DNA of 64,000 nucleotides from an uncultured Oscillospiraceae bacterium (GCA_934552825.1 CAKTEQ010000005.1:1-64000), one strand, 5' to 3'. Positions 16,714 through 25,015 are shown, numbered from the stretch's first letter. Numbers and translations: made by a program. The notes: generated by a model not told the origin, from the sequence alone.

Positions 16714-17432
16714 ACGCCATCGAGACGAAAAAGCTCACCAAAATATACGAGGGCGAGACGGCCGTGGACGGGCTGGACCTCACTGTCAGGCAGGGGGAGC
16801 TGCTGGCGCTGCTGGGTGTGAACGGCGCGGGAAAGAGCACCACTATACGTATGCTCACCTGCATAACGGAGCCGACCTCGGGCACAGCCTCCGTTATGGG
16901 CTATGACGTGGTCCGGGAGAGGGGAAAGGTCAAAAGCTGCGTGAGCGTGTCCCCTCAGGAGACCGCCGTCGCCGGTAACCTCACTGTGGAGGAGAACCTG
17001 AATTTGATGTGCGCCATAAGCGGAAAAGACCGGAGCGAAGTGGAAAAAATGATGAAGGAGCTGGAGCTGGACAAGGTGCGGGGAAAGCGGGCGAAAAAGC
17101 TCTCGGGCGGCTGGCAGCGGAGACTCAGCATCGGGATGAGTCTCGTTCAGCAGCCCCAGGTGCTTTTCCTGGACGAACCGACCCTGGGGCTTGACGTTAT
17201 AGCTCGCCGTGAGCTCTGGCAGGTGATAAATGGCCTGAAGGGGCGGGTCACCGTGGTGCTCACGACTCACTACATGGAGGAGGCGCAGTCGCTGGCTGAC
17301 CGTATCGCCATCATGGTAGAGGGGCGGCTGCGCATAACAGGTGCGGCGGAGGAGATAATCACAGCCTCCGGCAAGAATAATTTTGAGGACGCGTTTGTGT
17401 ATTTTGCGGCGGGAGGGGGCGAAGGAGCATGA
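16710..17432 (+). CDS. ABC-2 type exporter, ATP-binding protein
   Basis: A 240-residue ATPase with Walker A GVNGAGKST near residue 38, signature LSGGW near 133, Walker B VLFLDEPT near 155 and the switch histidine in TTHYMEEA. It is closest in type to DrrA/CcmA-like exporters for drugs or lipids. It overlaps both neighbours by 4 bases (regulator upstream, permease downstream), so the three form one unit. The exported substrate is unknown. Confidence 0.93.
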   Translation: MNAIETKKLTKIYEGETAVDGLDLTVRQGELLALLGVNGAGKSTTIRMLTCITEPTSGTASVMGYDVVRERGKVKSCVSVSPQETAVAGNLTVEENLNLMCAISGKDRSEVEKMMKELELDKVRGKRAKKLSGGWQRRLSIGMSLVQQPQVLFLDEPTLGLDVIARRELWQVINGLKGRVTVVLTTHYMEEAQSLADRIAIMVEGRLRITGAAEEIITASGKNNFEDAFVYFAAGGGEGA

Positions 17433-18157
17433 GAGCAAGAGCCTTTGCGGGACGGAACTTAAAGGAAATGCTGCGGGATCCCATGACGCTCATGTTCGGA
17501 ATGGCCCTGCCCGTGGCGCTGCTGCTCATCATGAGCCTCATTGCCCGCAGCGCGCCGGTGGAGCTGTTTAAGGTGGGCAGCCTCGCCCCGGCTATCGGTG
17601 TGTTCAGCTATTCGTTTATAACACTTTTCGCGGCGCTTCTCATGGCGAAGGACCGCTCAACGGCATTCATCGTGCGCCTTTACGCGAGTCCTATGACGGC
17701 TGCGGATTTCCTTCTTGGCTACGGGCTGCCCCTGCTGCCCCTTGGACTTTTGCAGGGAATAGTGTGTTATGCCGCCGGTATAGCTATGGGGCTCGAAGTG
17801 AGTTGGGGCATAGTTGTGAGCCTCGGGATGCTGGTCATAGTGTCTGTTATGTACTCCGGGTTCGGGATGCTCCTGGGCGCGGCTTTCAGCGATAAGCAGG
17901 TGGGCGGGATATTCTCCGTGTTTGTTAACCTGTCGACATGGCTCTCCGGCACGTGGTTCGATCTGGAGCTGGTGGGGGGAGCCTTCAAGACCATAGCGGA
18001 TATTTTCCCCTTCTCCCACGCGGTCACAGCGTGCCGTCTTGCCTGCGCCGGGGAATATTCCGCCACGGCGGGGCACATTCTCTATGTACTGCTCTGGGCG
18101 GCTGGCGCTTTTCTTGCAGCGGCGCTGGTATTCAGAAATAAAATGAAGAAAAATTGA
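17429..18157 (+). CDS. ABC-2 type exporter, permease
   Basis: A 242-residue protein with six membrane helices and the ABC-2 layout (cytoplasmic N-terminus with FAGRNLKEMLRDPMTLMFG, then helices ending in FAAALVFRNKMKKN-like tail). It partners the preceding ATPase and probably forms a homodimeric channel. No substrate clue is visible; export of an antimicrobial or lipid is typical of the class. Confidence 0.9.
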   Translation: MRARAFAGRNLKEMLRDPMTLMFGMALPVALLLIMSLIARSAPVELFKVGSLAPAIGVFSYSFITLFAALLMAKDRSTAFIVRLYASPMTAADFLLGYGLPLLPLGLLQGIVCYAAGIAMGLEVSWGIVVSLGMLVIVSVMYSGFGMLLGAAFSDKQVGGIFSVFVNLSTWLSGTWFDLELVGGAFKTIADIFPFSHAVTACRLACAGEYSATAGHILYVLLWAAGAFLAAALVFRNKMKKN

Positions 18158-18159
18158 CG

Positions 18160-18188
18160 TTGAAATTGCAGGAGAAAAGAGGTACAAT
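18160..18188 (+). promoter_or_regulatory. sigma-A promoter of psuG
   Basis: TTGAAA (18160-18165), 17 bases, TACAAT (18183-18188), 38 bases upstream of the ATG. Confidence 0.7.
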
Positions 18189-18225
18189 CACCCCGTAAAT
18201 ACGAAAAAACAAGGAGTGAAGCAAG

Positions 18226-19152
18226 ATGAACAAAAATCCTTACCTTGATATAGCGCCGGAAGTGGAGCAGGCTGTAAAAAAAGGAAAGCCTGTGGTCGCA
18301 CTGGAGTCCACGATAATTTCCCACGGCATGCCCTATCCCCAGAACGTGGAGACAGCTCTTGAAGTGGAGCGCATCATCCGCGAAAACGGCGCCGTGCCCG
18401 CCACGATAGCTATCCTGGGCGGCAGGCTCAAAGCCGGCCTGACTCCCGAGGAGATAGATTACCTGGGCAAAACCGGCACAAAGGTGGCGAAAGCCAGCCG
18501 CCGTGACCTGCCCGTGCTCGTGGCACAGGGACTGGACGGCGCAACTACTGTAACTACAACGATGATGATAGCCGCAATGGCAGGCATAAAAATATTCGCC
18601 ACAGGCGGCATCGGCGGCGTGCACCGGGGCGCTGAGACAACGATGGACATCTCCGCCGACCTGGAGGAGCTGGCGCAGACGCCTGTCATGGTGGTGTGCG
18701 CTGGCGCAAAGTCCATACTGGACCTGGGGCTCACCATGGAATATCTGGAGACTCACGGCGTGACTGTGATCGGCTACGGGACAAAGGAGCTGCCCGCTTT
18801 TTATACCCGCAAGAGCGGCTTCGGCGTGGACTATGAGCTGGATACGCCTGAAGAACTGGCGAAGGCGTTTCATGTAAAGCAGGAGCTGGGGATGAAGGGC
18901 GGCATGCTGGTGACAAATCCCGTGCCTGAGGAGTATTCCATGGATCCGAATGTGATCAACTCCGCCATAGAAAAAGCCGTGAAGGAAGCGAAGAAGCTGG
19001 GCATTCACGGCAAGGAGACGACGCCTTATCTCCTGGCGAAAATTAAGGAGATAACCGGCGGCGACTCCCTCGTGGCGAATATCGCCCTTGTGAAGAATAA
19101 CGCCGCGCTGGCCGCGAAAACAGCAGCAGAGTACGCAAAGCTGGCAAAATAA
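18226..19152 (+). CDS. psuG: pseudouridine-5'-phosphate glycosidase
   Basis: A 308-residue enzyme that splits pseudouridine 5'-phosphate into uracil and ribose 5-phosphate, allowing recycling of modified RNA bases. The family hallmarks are present: ALESTIISHGMPYPQN near residue 25, ATGGIGGVHRG near 125 and the catalytic lysine region. Length matches. aaggagtgaa precedes the ATG. The kinase PsuK, usually adjacent, is absent here, so pseudouridine phosphorylation must be encoded elsewhere. Own promoter and terminator. Confidence 0.95.
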   Translation: MNKNPYLDIAPEVEQAVKKGKPVVALESTIISHGMPYPQNVETALEVERIIRENGAVPATIAILGGRLKAGLTPEEIDYLGKTGTKVAKASRRDLPVLVAQGLDGATTVTTTMMIAAMAGIKIFATGGIGGVHRGAETTMDISADLEELAQTPVMVVCAGAKSILDLGLTMEYLETHGVTVIGYGTKELPAFYTRKSGFGVDYELDTPEELAKAFHVKQELGMKGGMLVTNPVPEEYSMDPNVINSAIEKAVKEAKKLGIHGKETTPYLLAKIKEITGGDSLVANIALVKNNAALAAKTAAEYAKLAK

Positions 19153-19154
19153 AA

Positions 19155-19196
19155 AACCGCGAGCCTCCCCGTTTCCGGGGAGGCTCGTTTTTTCAG
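19155..19196. terminator. bidirectional terminator
   Basis: Stem gagcctcccc / ggggaggctc with T-tracts on both strands lies between convergent psuG and the M23 gene. Confidence 0.92.
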
Positions 19197-19921
19197 CCGA
19201 TATAGTTCATCGGATCCACGGCCATGCCGTTTTCCGCCATCTCAAGATGCAGGTGGATGTCGCCGCCCTCAGCAATGGACGTCGTGCCCACGGCGCCGAT
19301 GCAGTCACCGGCGTTCACATGGTCGCCGACAGTAACGGTGGGAATACTCTGCAGTCCCTTGTATACGCTCACAAGCCCACTGCCGTGGTCTATGGTCACG
19401 CAGGTGCCGTAAAGAGGATCGTCCTCAAGCGCCGTTACGGTGCCTGCCGCGACGGCGAACACATGCTCGCCGTTTTCGGCTGCGATATCCACGCCGTTAT
19501 GGCAGCGCCAGTCGCCGAAGGTCTCGCTGTAAACCAGCTCACCGCCGGAGAAGGCAGCTGTCACACCGCCGGAGACGGGGGCGAAGAAGTATACTGGCGT
19601 GGATACGGCGTCCACGCTCTTTTCCTCCTCCTCAGGTGTTTCGGAGACCTCAGGTACCTCCTCGTCCCGGAAGGTGATCTCGATATCAGCGCTGCCTGTC
19701 ACGGGAGCGTTCTGCTCCTCCTCAGGCAGGTAAGGGTCGTCGCTGACGCTGATATCTGTGCGGTTTTCGACGACAGGCGTCGCCATGGAACTGATAGAAG
19801 AGTAGAGATAATAGCCGGATACCCCAATTACCGCAAGGCACAGGGCAAGGGCTATGTAAAAGCCCTTACCGTTCATCGCCTTTGTAACACGGGTCGCCGT
19901 GTTTTTGATTTTCTTGCTCAT
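19193..19921 (-). CDS. membrane-anchored M23 (LytM) peptidase, SpoIIQ-like
   Basis: A 242-residue protein with one N-terminal membrane helix (about 20-40), an acidic linker (SVSDDPYLPEEEQNAP) and a LytM domain. The zinc residues are in CHNGVDIA (H-x3-D) and HLHLE (H-x-H), so the site looks intact, as in clostridial SpoIIQ, unlike Bacillus subtilis SpoIIQ. It could be the forespore SpoIIQ or a vegetative peptidoglycan hydrolase; a spoIIIAH partner is not in view. The start is ATG 19921, 12 bases after ggagg. Confidence 0.8.
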   Translation of the reverse strand: MSKKIKNTATRVTKAMNGKGFYIALALCLAVIGVSGYYLYSSISSMATPVVENRTDISVSDDPYLPEEEQNAPVTGSADIEITFRDEEVPEVSETPEEEEKSVDAVSTPVYFFAPVSGGVTAAFSGGELVYSETFGDWRCHNGVDIAAENGEHVFAVAAGTVTALEDDPLYGTCVTIDHGSGLVSVYKGLQSIPTVTVGDHVNAGDCIGAVGTTSIAEGGDIHLHLEMAENGMAVDPMNYIG

Positions 19922-19985
19922 ATAGGTCAAGCACCTCCGCTGGTAGTATTGCCCGAAGATACCTGAGATAAACATAGATTTTCTC

Positions 19986-20014
19986 TTGAAATGGGGAGAT
20001 AGTTGTGCTAAAAT
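19986..20014 (+). promoter_or_regulatory. promoter of tRNA-Ala
   Basis: TTGAAA (19986-19991), 17 bases, TAAAAT (20009-20014), 20 bases upstream of the tRNA. Confidence 0.7.
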
Positions 20015-20033
20015 GATCGAGTAAGAAAAATTT

Positions 20034-20109
20034 GGGCCTGTAGCGCAGTTGGGAGCGCATCACATTCGCATTGTGGGGGTCGTCGGTTCGAATCCGATCA
20101 GGTCCACCA
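20034..20109 (+). tRNA. tRNA-Ala (CGC)
   Basis: Acceptor gggcctg/caggtcc contains the G3:U70 wobble pair that defines tRNA-Ala, the anticodon loop is ttCGCat, and CCA is encoded. A single-gene transcription unit with its own promoter and terminator; a CGC isoacceptor fits a GC-rich codon usage. Confidence 0.93.
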
Positions 20110-20142
20110 AAAAATGCCGCGGCATATGCCGCGGCATTTTTT
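20109..20142. terminator. terminator after tRNA-Ala
   Basis: A perfect palindrome aaaaatgccgcggcat / atgccgcggcattttt with T-tract; also serves birA on the opposite strand. Confidence 0.92.
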
Positions 20143-20150
20143 ATGCGTTT

Positions 20151-21134
20151 TTATATATACTGCCCGCCTGCGCTCCGGAGAGACACCTCGCCGCTGGAAA
20201 CGTTCTTCACAAAACCCCTTTCGGTTTTCACGGTGAGTGAAAAATCGTCGCTCACGTTAAGCACGTGAACAAGCTCGCCGGTCTGCTTTATAACGGCGTC
20301 TCGCCCCAAATTCACACAGAGACGGCGATATTCCTCAAGGCACCACTTATCGTCCCGGAGCCAGTTTGAATACATTTCATCCATCCGACGCACCATAGCC
20401 GCCGCAATGGCGCACCGCTCCGCGGTTTTCCCGGTGCAGCTGAAAATGCTCCCGGCGATCTCACGTACTTCGCCGGAGAAGCTCTCCGGCGGATTATTCA
20501 CATTCACACCAGCGCCCACGACGATATACTGTATCCCGTTTGTTTCGGCCTCGATGCTCATTTCCGTTAAAATGCCGCATATCTTCCTGCCATCGAGGAT
20601 GATATCGTTCATCCACTTGATGCCGCAGGAGCACCCGGTGATTTCTTTGATAGCGGCGCACATGGCGACAGCTGTGCCCGCTGTAATGCTGAGAGCCCTG
20701 CCGGGAGCGCATTTTGGGCGCAGCAGCATGGAAAGATAAACGCCAACGCCGCCGGGAGACTCAAAATTCCTGCCCAGACGTCCCCGGCCGCCGGTCTGCC
20801 TGTCCGCTATGACAACGGTCCCGTGGGGCGCGCCTTTCACCGCCAGCTTTTTCAGATAAGTGTTTGTGGAGTCCACCTCCGGCAGGCAGATGAGCTCGCC
20901 CTTTCTGTCCGGCACGAGAGGGGCGATATCGCCGAAGCCGAGATGGTCCGCGCATGCCCGGAGACAATATCCCCGCTTGGTGGCGGAGGTTATGGCATAT
21001 CCATTCTGGCGCAGCTCTTTTACCGCATTGCTCACGGTCATGCGGCTCACGCCCAGCAGGCGGCTTATGTCCTCGCCGGAAACGGGGCTGCCCATATTCT
21101 CCTTCAGTATTTTCAGCACTTTCTCGCTGCACAT
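20151..21134 (-). CDS. birA: bifunctional biotin-protein ligase / biotin repressor
   Basis: A 327-residue protein: an N-terminal winged helix (about 1-60; VSGEDISRLLGVSRMTVSNA), the ligase core with GGRGRLGRNF near residue 115 and catalytic KWMNDI near 175, and a C-terminal SH3-like domain. It attaches biotin to carboxylase carrier proteins, and the DNA-binding domain makes it a biotin-dependent repressor. It is divergent from bioY, whose promoter region carries a matching operator. gaggtg precedes its ATG. Confidence 0.95.
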   Translation of the reverse strand: MCSEKVLKILKENMGSPVSGEDISRLLGVSRMTVSNAVKELRQNGYAITSATKRGYCLRACADHLGFGDIAPLVPDRKGELICLPEVDSTNTYLKKLAVKGAPHGTVVIADRQTGGRGRLGRNFESPGGVGVYLSMLLRPKCAPGRALSITAGTAVAMCAAIKEITGCSCGIKWMNDIILDGRKICGILTEMSIEAETNGIQYIVVGAGVNVNNPPESFSGEVREIAGSIFSCTGKTAERCAIAAAMVRRMDEMYSNWLRDDKWCLEEYRRLCVNLGRDAVIKQTGELVHVLNVSDDFSLTVKTERGFVKNVSSGEVSLRSAGGQYI

Positions 21135-21203
21135 AGATAAAATTCACCTCGTTTCTATAAGAATACACGTTTCGGATGCCGCTGTAAAGTCAAAACTTCC
21201 CTC

Positions 21204-21232
21204 TTGACAAAGGGCGGCGTTTGTTGCATAAT
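21204..21232 (+). promoter_or_regulatory. bioY promoter
   Basis: TTGACA (21204-21209), 17 bases, CATAAT (21227-21232). Confidence 0.75.
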
Positions 21233-21261
21233 TGTAAAGCATAATATTATAATTTTTACAA
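21232..21261. promoter_or_regulatory. BirA operator
   Basis: Inverted half-sites TTGTAAA (21232-21238) and TTTACAA (21255-21261), 16 bases apart, fit the known BirA consensus TTGTAAAC...GTTTACAA. The site begins at the end of the bioY -10 and covers the transcription start, so BirA-biotin would repress bioY. Confidence 0.85.
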
Positions 21262-21277
21262 AATGCGAGGATTCAAT

Positions 21278-21814
21278 ATGAATATCAAAGACATCACCTA
21301 TTCGGCCATTGGGGCTGCGGTTATGGCAATTTGTGCGTGGATATCTATCCCCACCCCGTGGCATATAGCCTTTACAATGCAGACCTTCGGTGTTTTTGCC
21401 GTAACGGCGCTGCTTGGGGGCAAAAGGGGGACGCTGGCGGTCGCTATATATATACTGCTGGGGCTTGCGGGGCTGCCAGTGTTTTCCGGATTTAACGGCG
21501 GCGCAGGGACCCTTTTGGGGGCGACGGGGGGATATATCCTCGGCTTCATACCGATGTGTGCCGTCATTTGGGCGGCGGAACGATTTGTGGGCGGCAACAT
21601 GAAAACTTATATAATATCCGCTCTCGCTGGGCTTGTTATGTGCTATGCCGTCGGCACGCTCTGGTACTGCGGTGTGTTTCTGGGGCGGATATCCGCCAGG
21701 GAACTGGCGTCTGCGATGATGCTGTGCGTTGTCCCCTATATTGCGTTTGATCTGATAAAGCTCTCCCTTGCGGCGGTCCTGCGGGCGAAATTAAAAAACT
21801 GTCTTTTCTCATGA
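21278..21814 (+). CDS. bioY: biotin ECF transporter S component BioY
   Basis: A 178-residue membrane protein with six helices. The N-terminal helix and loop (AWISIPTPWHIAFTMQTFGVF) and GLPVFSGFNGGAGTLLGATGGYILGF-like core are typical of BioY. It captures biotin and works with a shared energizing module (EcfAAT) not encoded here. The ATG at 21278 has gagg seven bases upstream. The lack of biotin synthesis genes nearby fits a biotin scavenger. Confidence 0.93.
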   Translation: MNIKDITYSAIGAAVMAICAWISIPTPWHIAFTMQTFGVFAVTALLGGKRGTLAVAIYILLGLAGLPVFSGFNGGAGTLLGATGGYILGFIPMCAVIWAAERFVGGNMKTYIISALAGLVMCYAVGTLWYCGVFLGRISARELASAMMLCVVPYIAFDLIKLSLAAVLRAKLKNCLFS

Positions 21815-21833
21815 GGGAAAAGACGGTTTTTTG
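21800..21833 (+). terminator. bioY terminator
   Basis: Stem gtcttttc / gaaaagac with loop region tcatgagg overlaps the stop codon and is followed by ggtttttt. Confidence 0.8.
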
Positions 21834-21836
21834 TGT

Positions 21837-22037
21837 TCAGGAGTTGTTTTTGTAGAAGAGCATACAGTGACAGTAGCCCTCAAAATTGGGGTCAGCGATC
21901 TGTTCACGGAATTCCTTGCACATACATTTGGTGTCCTCGGTGCGTTCCAGACGGCACGGGCAGTACCCGCCCGTACGCTTCAGTCCTTCCTTCACCGCGG
22001 CAACAATCTCCTTATCCTTATTGAGTCTCACAGCCAT
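21837..22037 (-). CDS. ferredoxin-thioredoxin reductase catalytic-chain-like protein
   Basis: A 66-residue protein with the cysteine pattern of the FTR catalytic subunit: CPCR, CMC and CHC, ending YCHCMLFYK. In that family the CPC and CHC motifs hold a [4Fe-4S] cluster beside a redox-active disulfide, and pass electrons from ferredoxin to thioredoxin-like proteins. It is shorter than plant and cyanobacterial forms, and no variable subunit is nearby, as seen in other anaerobes. aaggagg lies 12 bases before the ATG. Confidence 0.85.
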   Translation of the reverse strand: MAVRLNKDKEIVAAVKEGLKRTGGYCPCRLERTEDTKCMCKEFREQIADPNFEGYCHCMLFYKNNS

Positions 22038-22153
22038 AATTCAGACCCGCCTCCTTTCTCGTTGTGTAAAATGTCCCGGAGGGCAAGACCGCGGTGGCAT
22101 TGCCCCCGCGGTGCTTCCGCCACCCGGATATATAGCTGAAGGATGAAAAAATT

Positions 22154-22200
22154 CTCCAATATTTAGTGAGAAAAATATTGACAACCACTATATATAGTTA
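22154..22200 (+). promoter_or_regulatory. tandem NrdR boxes in the nrdD promoter
   Basis: Box 1 ctccaatatttagtga (22154-22169) and box 2 ccactatatatagtta (22185-22200) resemble the NrdR consensus acaCwATATaTwGtgt and start exactly 31 bases apart, the spacing that puts both on one helix face. Box 2 fills the spacer between TTGACA (22178-22183) and TAATAT (22201-22206). Confidence 0.85.
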
Positions 22201-22206
22201 TAATAT
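22178..22206 (+). promoter_or_regulatory. nrdD promoter
   Basis: TTGACA, 17 bases, TAATAT, about 40 bases upstream of the nrdD ATG. Confidence 0.8.
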
Positions 22207-22246
22207 AAACGCGCAGAGCACAAGTGTCAATAGGGGAGGAAGAAAA

Positions 22247-24424
22247 ATGAAAATTATAAAGAGAAATGGATCGGAAGTTGATTTTGACATAATGAAGATA
22301 ATTTCCGCCATCACCAAGGCAAACAATGTGGTGGACGAATCAGAGCGGATGACGCCCACACAGATACGACGTATTGCCGAGAGTGTTGAGCTGAGCTGTA
22401 TAGAGCTTGGGCGCTCTCCTGCGGTGGAGGAGATACAGGATATGGTGGAGAGCCAGATAATGGCCCACGGCGCTTATGAGGTTGCGAAGCGTTATATCAC
22501 CTACCGCTATACCCGTAGCCTTGTCCGCCAGGCAAATACGACCGACGATAAGATCCTCAGTCTTATAGAGTGCAACAACGAGGAGGCAAAGCAGGAGAAT
22601 TCCAACAAGAACCCCGTCGTTAACTCCACTCAGAGAGACTACATGGCCGGCGAGGTGAGCCGGGATATAACAAACCGCCTGCTCCTGCCGCAGGACATAG
22701 TCGAAGCTCACGAGGCGGGTATAATACACTTCCACGACACGGATTATTTTGCCCAGCATATGCACAACTGCGACCTTGTAAACCTGGAGGATATGCTCCA
22801 GAACGGCACGGTCATCACGGGTACGCTTATTGAGCGCCCCCACTCCTTCGCCACGGCGTGCAATATCGCAACGCAGATAGTGGCGCAGGTGGCGAGCAAT
22901 CAGTACGGCGGGCAGAGCATCTCTCTGACCCACCTTGCGCCCTTCGTGGATGTGAGCCGCAAGAAAATACGTAAGGCGGTTCGGGAAGAGATGGACATCG
23001 CCAGCGCCATGGTCGACGACGAGGTGATTGATAAGATCGTTGAAAAGCGTCTCCGCGAGGAGGTCCGCAAGGGGGTGCAGACCATCCAGTATCAGGTGGT
23101 CACGCTCCTGACGACGAACGGTCAGGCACCTTTCGTGACAGTTTTCATGTATCTAAACGAGGCAAAGAACGAGCAGGAGAAGAAGGACCTCGCCATGATA
23201 ATCGAGGAGACTCTGCTCCAGCGCTATCAGGGGGTCAAGAACGAGCAGGGTGTCTGGATAACCCCTGCGTTCCCCAAGCTCATCTATGTCCTTGAGGAGG
23301 ACAATATCACCGAGGACAGCCCCTACTGGTATCTCACTCAGATGGCGGCTAAGTGCACAGCCAAGCGCATGGTGCCCGACTATATCTCCGAGAAAAAGAT
23401 GCTGGAGCTGAAGGTGGATAAAAACGGGGAGGGTCACTGCTACACCTGCATGGGCTGCCGCAGCTTCCTCACCCCATACGTGGATCCCGAGACGAACCAG
23501 CCGAAGTATTACGGGCGCTTCAATCAGGGGGTCGTTACGATTAACCTGGTGGATGTGGCGCTCTCCTCCGGGGGCAACGTGGAAAAGTTCTGGGAGGTGT
23601 TCGACGAGCGCCTTGAACTGTGCCACAGGGCGCTCATGTGCCGCCACGAGCGCCTCAAGGGTACTCTCAGCGACGCCGCGCCCATTCTCTGGCAGTACGG
23701 CGCCTGCGCCCGCCTGAAGAAGGGCGAGCCCATAGACAAGCTCCTCTACGGCGGCTATTCGACCATCTCCCTGGGTTATGCAGGGCTTTACGAGTGTGTG
23801 AAGTACATGACCGGTAAGAGCCACACGGACCCCGCCGCCACGCCCTTCGCACTGCAGATAATGGAGAAGATGAACGCCTACTGCCGCAAGTGGAAGGCGG
23901 AGCACAACATAGACTTCTCCCTCTACGGCACACCCCTTGAGAGCACGACATACAAGTTCGCGAAGTGTCTCCAGCAGCGCTTCGGCATAATCGAGGGGGT
24001 CACGGACAAGGGCTATATCACAAACAGCTACCACGTGAACGTCACGGAGGAGATAGATGCCTTTACGAAGCTGAAATTCGAGGCGCAGTTCCAGCACCTC
24101 AGCCCCGGCGGCGCTATCAGCTATGTCGAAGTGCCCAATATGCAGGACAATATCGAGGCTGTGCTCCAGGTGATGAAGTTCATTTACGACAATATCATCT
24201 ACGCCGAGCTGAACACAAAGAGTGACTATTGCCAGGTGTGCGGCTGGGACGGAGAGATAGAGATAGTGGAGCAGGATGGCAAGCTCATCTGGAGATGCCC
24301 CAAGTGCGGCAACACCGACCAGGACAAGATGAATGTTGCCCGCCGCACCTGCGGATATATCGGCACCCAGTTCTGGAACCAGGGCAGAACTCAGGAGATA
24401 AAGGAACGCGTCCTGCACCTGTAA
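22247..24424 (+). CDS. nrdD: anaerobic ribonucleoside-triphosphate reductase
   Basis: A 725-residue glycyl-radical enzyme that reduces NTPs to dNTPs without oxygen. An N-terminal ATP-cone (about 1-90; IIKRNGSEVDFD) gives allosteric control, the C-terminal zinc site has CQVCGWDGE and CPKCG, and the radical glycine is in RRTCGYIGTQFWNQGR. The start is ATG 22247, after ggagg; upstream in-frame codons lie inside the promoter. The activase nrdG follows after a terminator-like hairpin. Tandem NrdR boxes in the promoter indicate repression by NrdR when dATP is high. Confidence 0.97.
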   Translation: MKIIKRNGSEVDFDIMKIISAITKANNVVDESERMTPTQIRRIAESVELSCIELGRSPAVEEIQDMVESQIMAHGAYEVAKRYITYRYTRSLVRQANTTDDKILSLIECNNEEAKQENSNKNPVVNSTQRDYMAGEVSRDITNRLLLPQDIVEAHEAGIIHFHDTDYFAQHMHNCDLVNLEDMLQNGTVITGTLIERPHSFATACNIATQIVAQVASNQYGGQSISLTHLAPFVDVSRKKIRKAVREEMDIASAMVDDEVIDKIVEKRLREEVRKGVQTIQYQVVTLLTTNGQAPFVTVFMYLNEAKNEQEKKDLAMIIEETLLQRYQGVKNEQGVWITPAFPKLIYVLEEDNITEDSPYWYLTQMAAKCTAKRMVPDYISEKKMLELKVDKNGEGHCYTCMGCRSFLTPYVDPETNQPKYYGRFNQGVVTINLVDVALSSGGNVEKFWEVFDERLELCHRALMCRHERLKGTLSDAAPILWQYGACARLKKGEPIDKLLYGGYSTISLGYAGLYECVKYMTGKSHTDPAATPFALQIMEKMNAYCRKWKAEHNIDFSLYGTPLESTTYKFAKCLQQRFGIIEGVTDKGYITNSYHVNVTEEIDAFTKLKFEAQFQHLSPGGAISYVEVPNMQDNIEAVLQVMKFIYDNIIYAELNTKSDYCQVCGWDGEIEIVEQDGKLIWRCPKCGNTDQDKMNVARRTCGYIGTQFWNQGRTQEIKERVLHL

Positions 24425-24431
24425 AAACAAA

Positions 24432-24472
24432 TATAAAAAAACAGCCGGCTTCGGGCGGCTGTTTTTTACTCC
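24432..24472 (+). terminator. intercistronic terminator between nrdD and nrdG
   Basis: Stem aaacagccg / cggctgttt around gcttcggg followed by tttttac. It lies inside the nrdD-nrdG unit, so it probably lowers nrdG expression relative to nrdD. Confidence 0.75.
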
Positions 24473-24487
24473 GTAAGAGGTGGAATA

Positions 24488-25015
24488 ATGTACTACGGTG
24501 AAATTAAAAACTGCGATATTGCCAACGGCATCGGTGTCAGAGTCACGCTTTTCGTCTCCGGCTGCCGCAATGCCTGCTCCGGGTGTTTTCAGCCGGAGAC
24601 TTGGGACTTCCGCTACGGCAGGGAGTTTACCCGGGAGACGGAGGACGAGATCATAAGAATGCTCGCACCCGGGTATATAAACGGGCTCACGCTCCTGGGC
24701 GGAGATCCCTTTGAGCCGGAAAATCAGCGAGATCTGCTGCCGTTTATGAGGCGGGTGAAGGAGACATACCCTGATAAAGACATTTGGGCGTTCACAGGGT
24801 ATACTCTGGAGGAACTGCGGACAGAGGGCTACAGAGCACGCAGTGAAGTTACGGACGAGCTGCTTGAATGCATCGACGTACTGGTGGACGGCCGATTTGT
24901 GGAAGAGATGAAAGATATATCCCTGAGGTTTAGGGGTTCGTCCAATCAGCGGATAATAGATATGGATATTACCCGGGAAAAGGGGGAACTGACTCTCTGG
25001 AACGGAAAGGCGTGA
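24488..25015 (+). CDS. nrdG: anaerobic ribonucleotide reductase activating protein
   Basis: A 175-residue radical-SAM enzyme that makes the glycyl radical on NrdD. The cluster motif CRNACSGC (C-x3-C-x2-C) is at about residues 27-34, and GGDPFEPEN follows near 75. Length is typical. It lies 63 bases after nrdD behind a hairpin with T-tract; agaggtgg precedes the ATG. Confidence 0.95.
   Translation: MYYGEIKNCDIANGIGVRVTLFVSGCRNACSGCFQPETWDFRYGREFTRETEDEIIRMLAPGYINGLTLLGGDPFEPENQRDLLPFMRRVKETYPDKDIWAFTGYTLEELRTEGYRARSEVTDELLECIDVLVDGRFVEEMKDISLRFRGSSNQRIIDMDITREKGELTLWNGKA

Noticed and set aside
23153..24430. 425-codon minus-strand frame opposite nrdD
   Set aside because: Shadow of nrdD; composition is unlike a real protein and no start signal exists.
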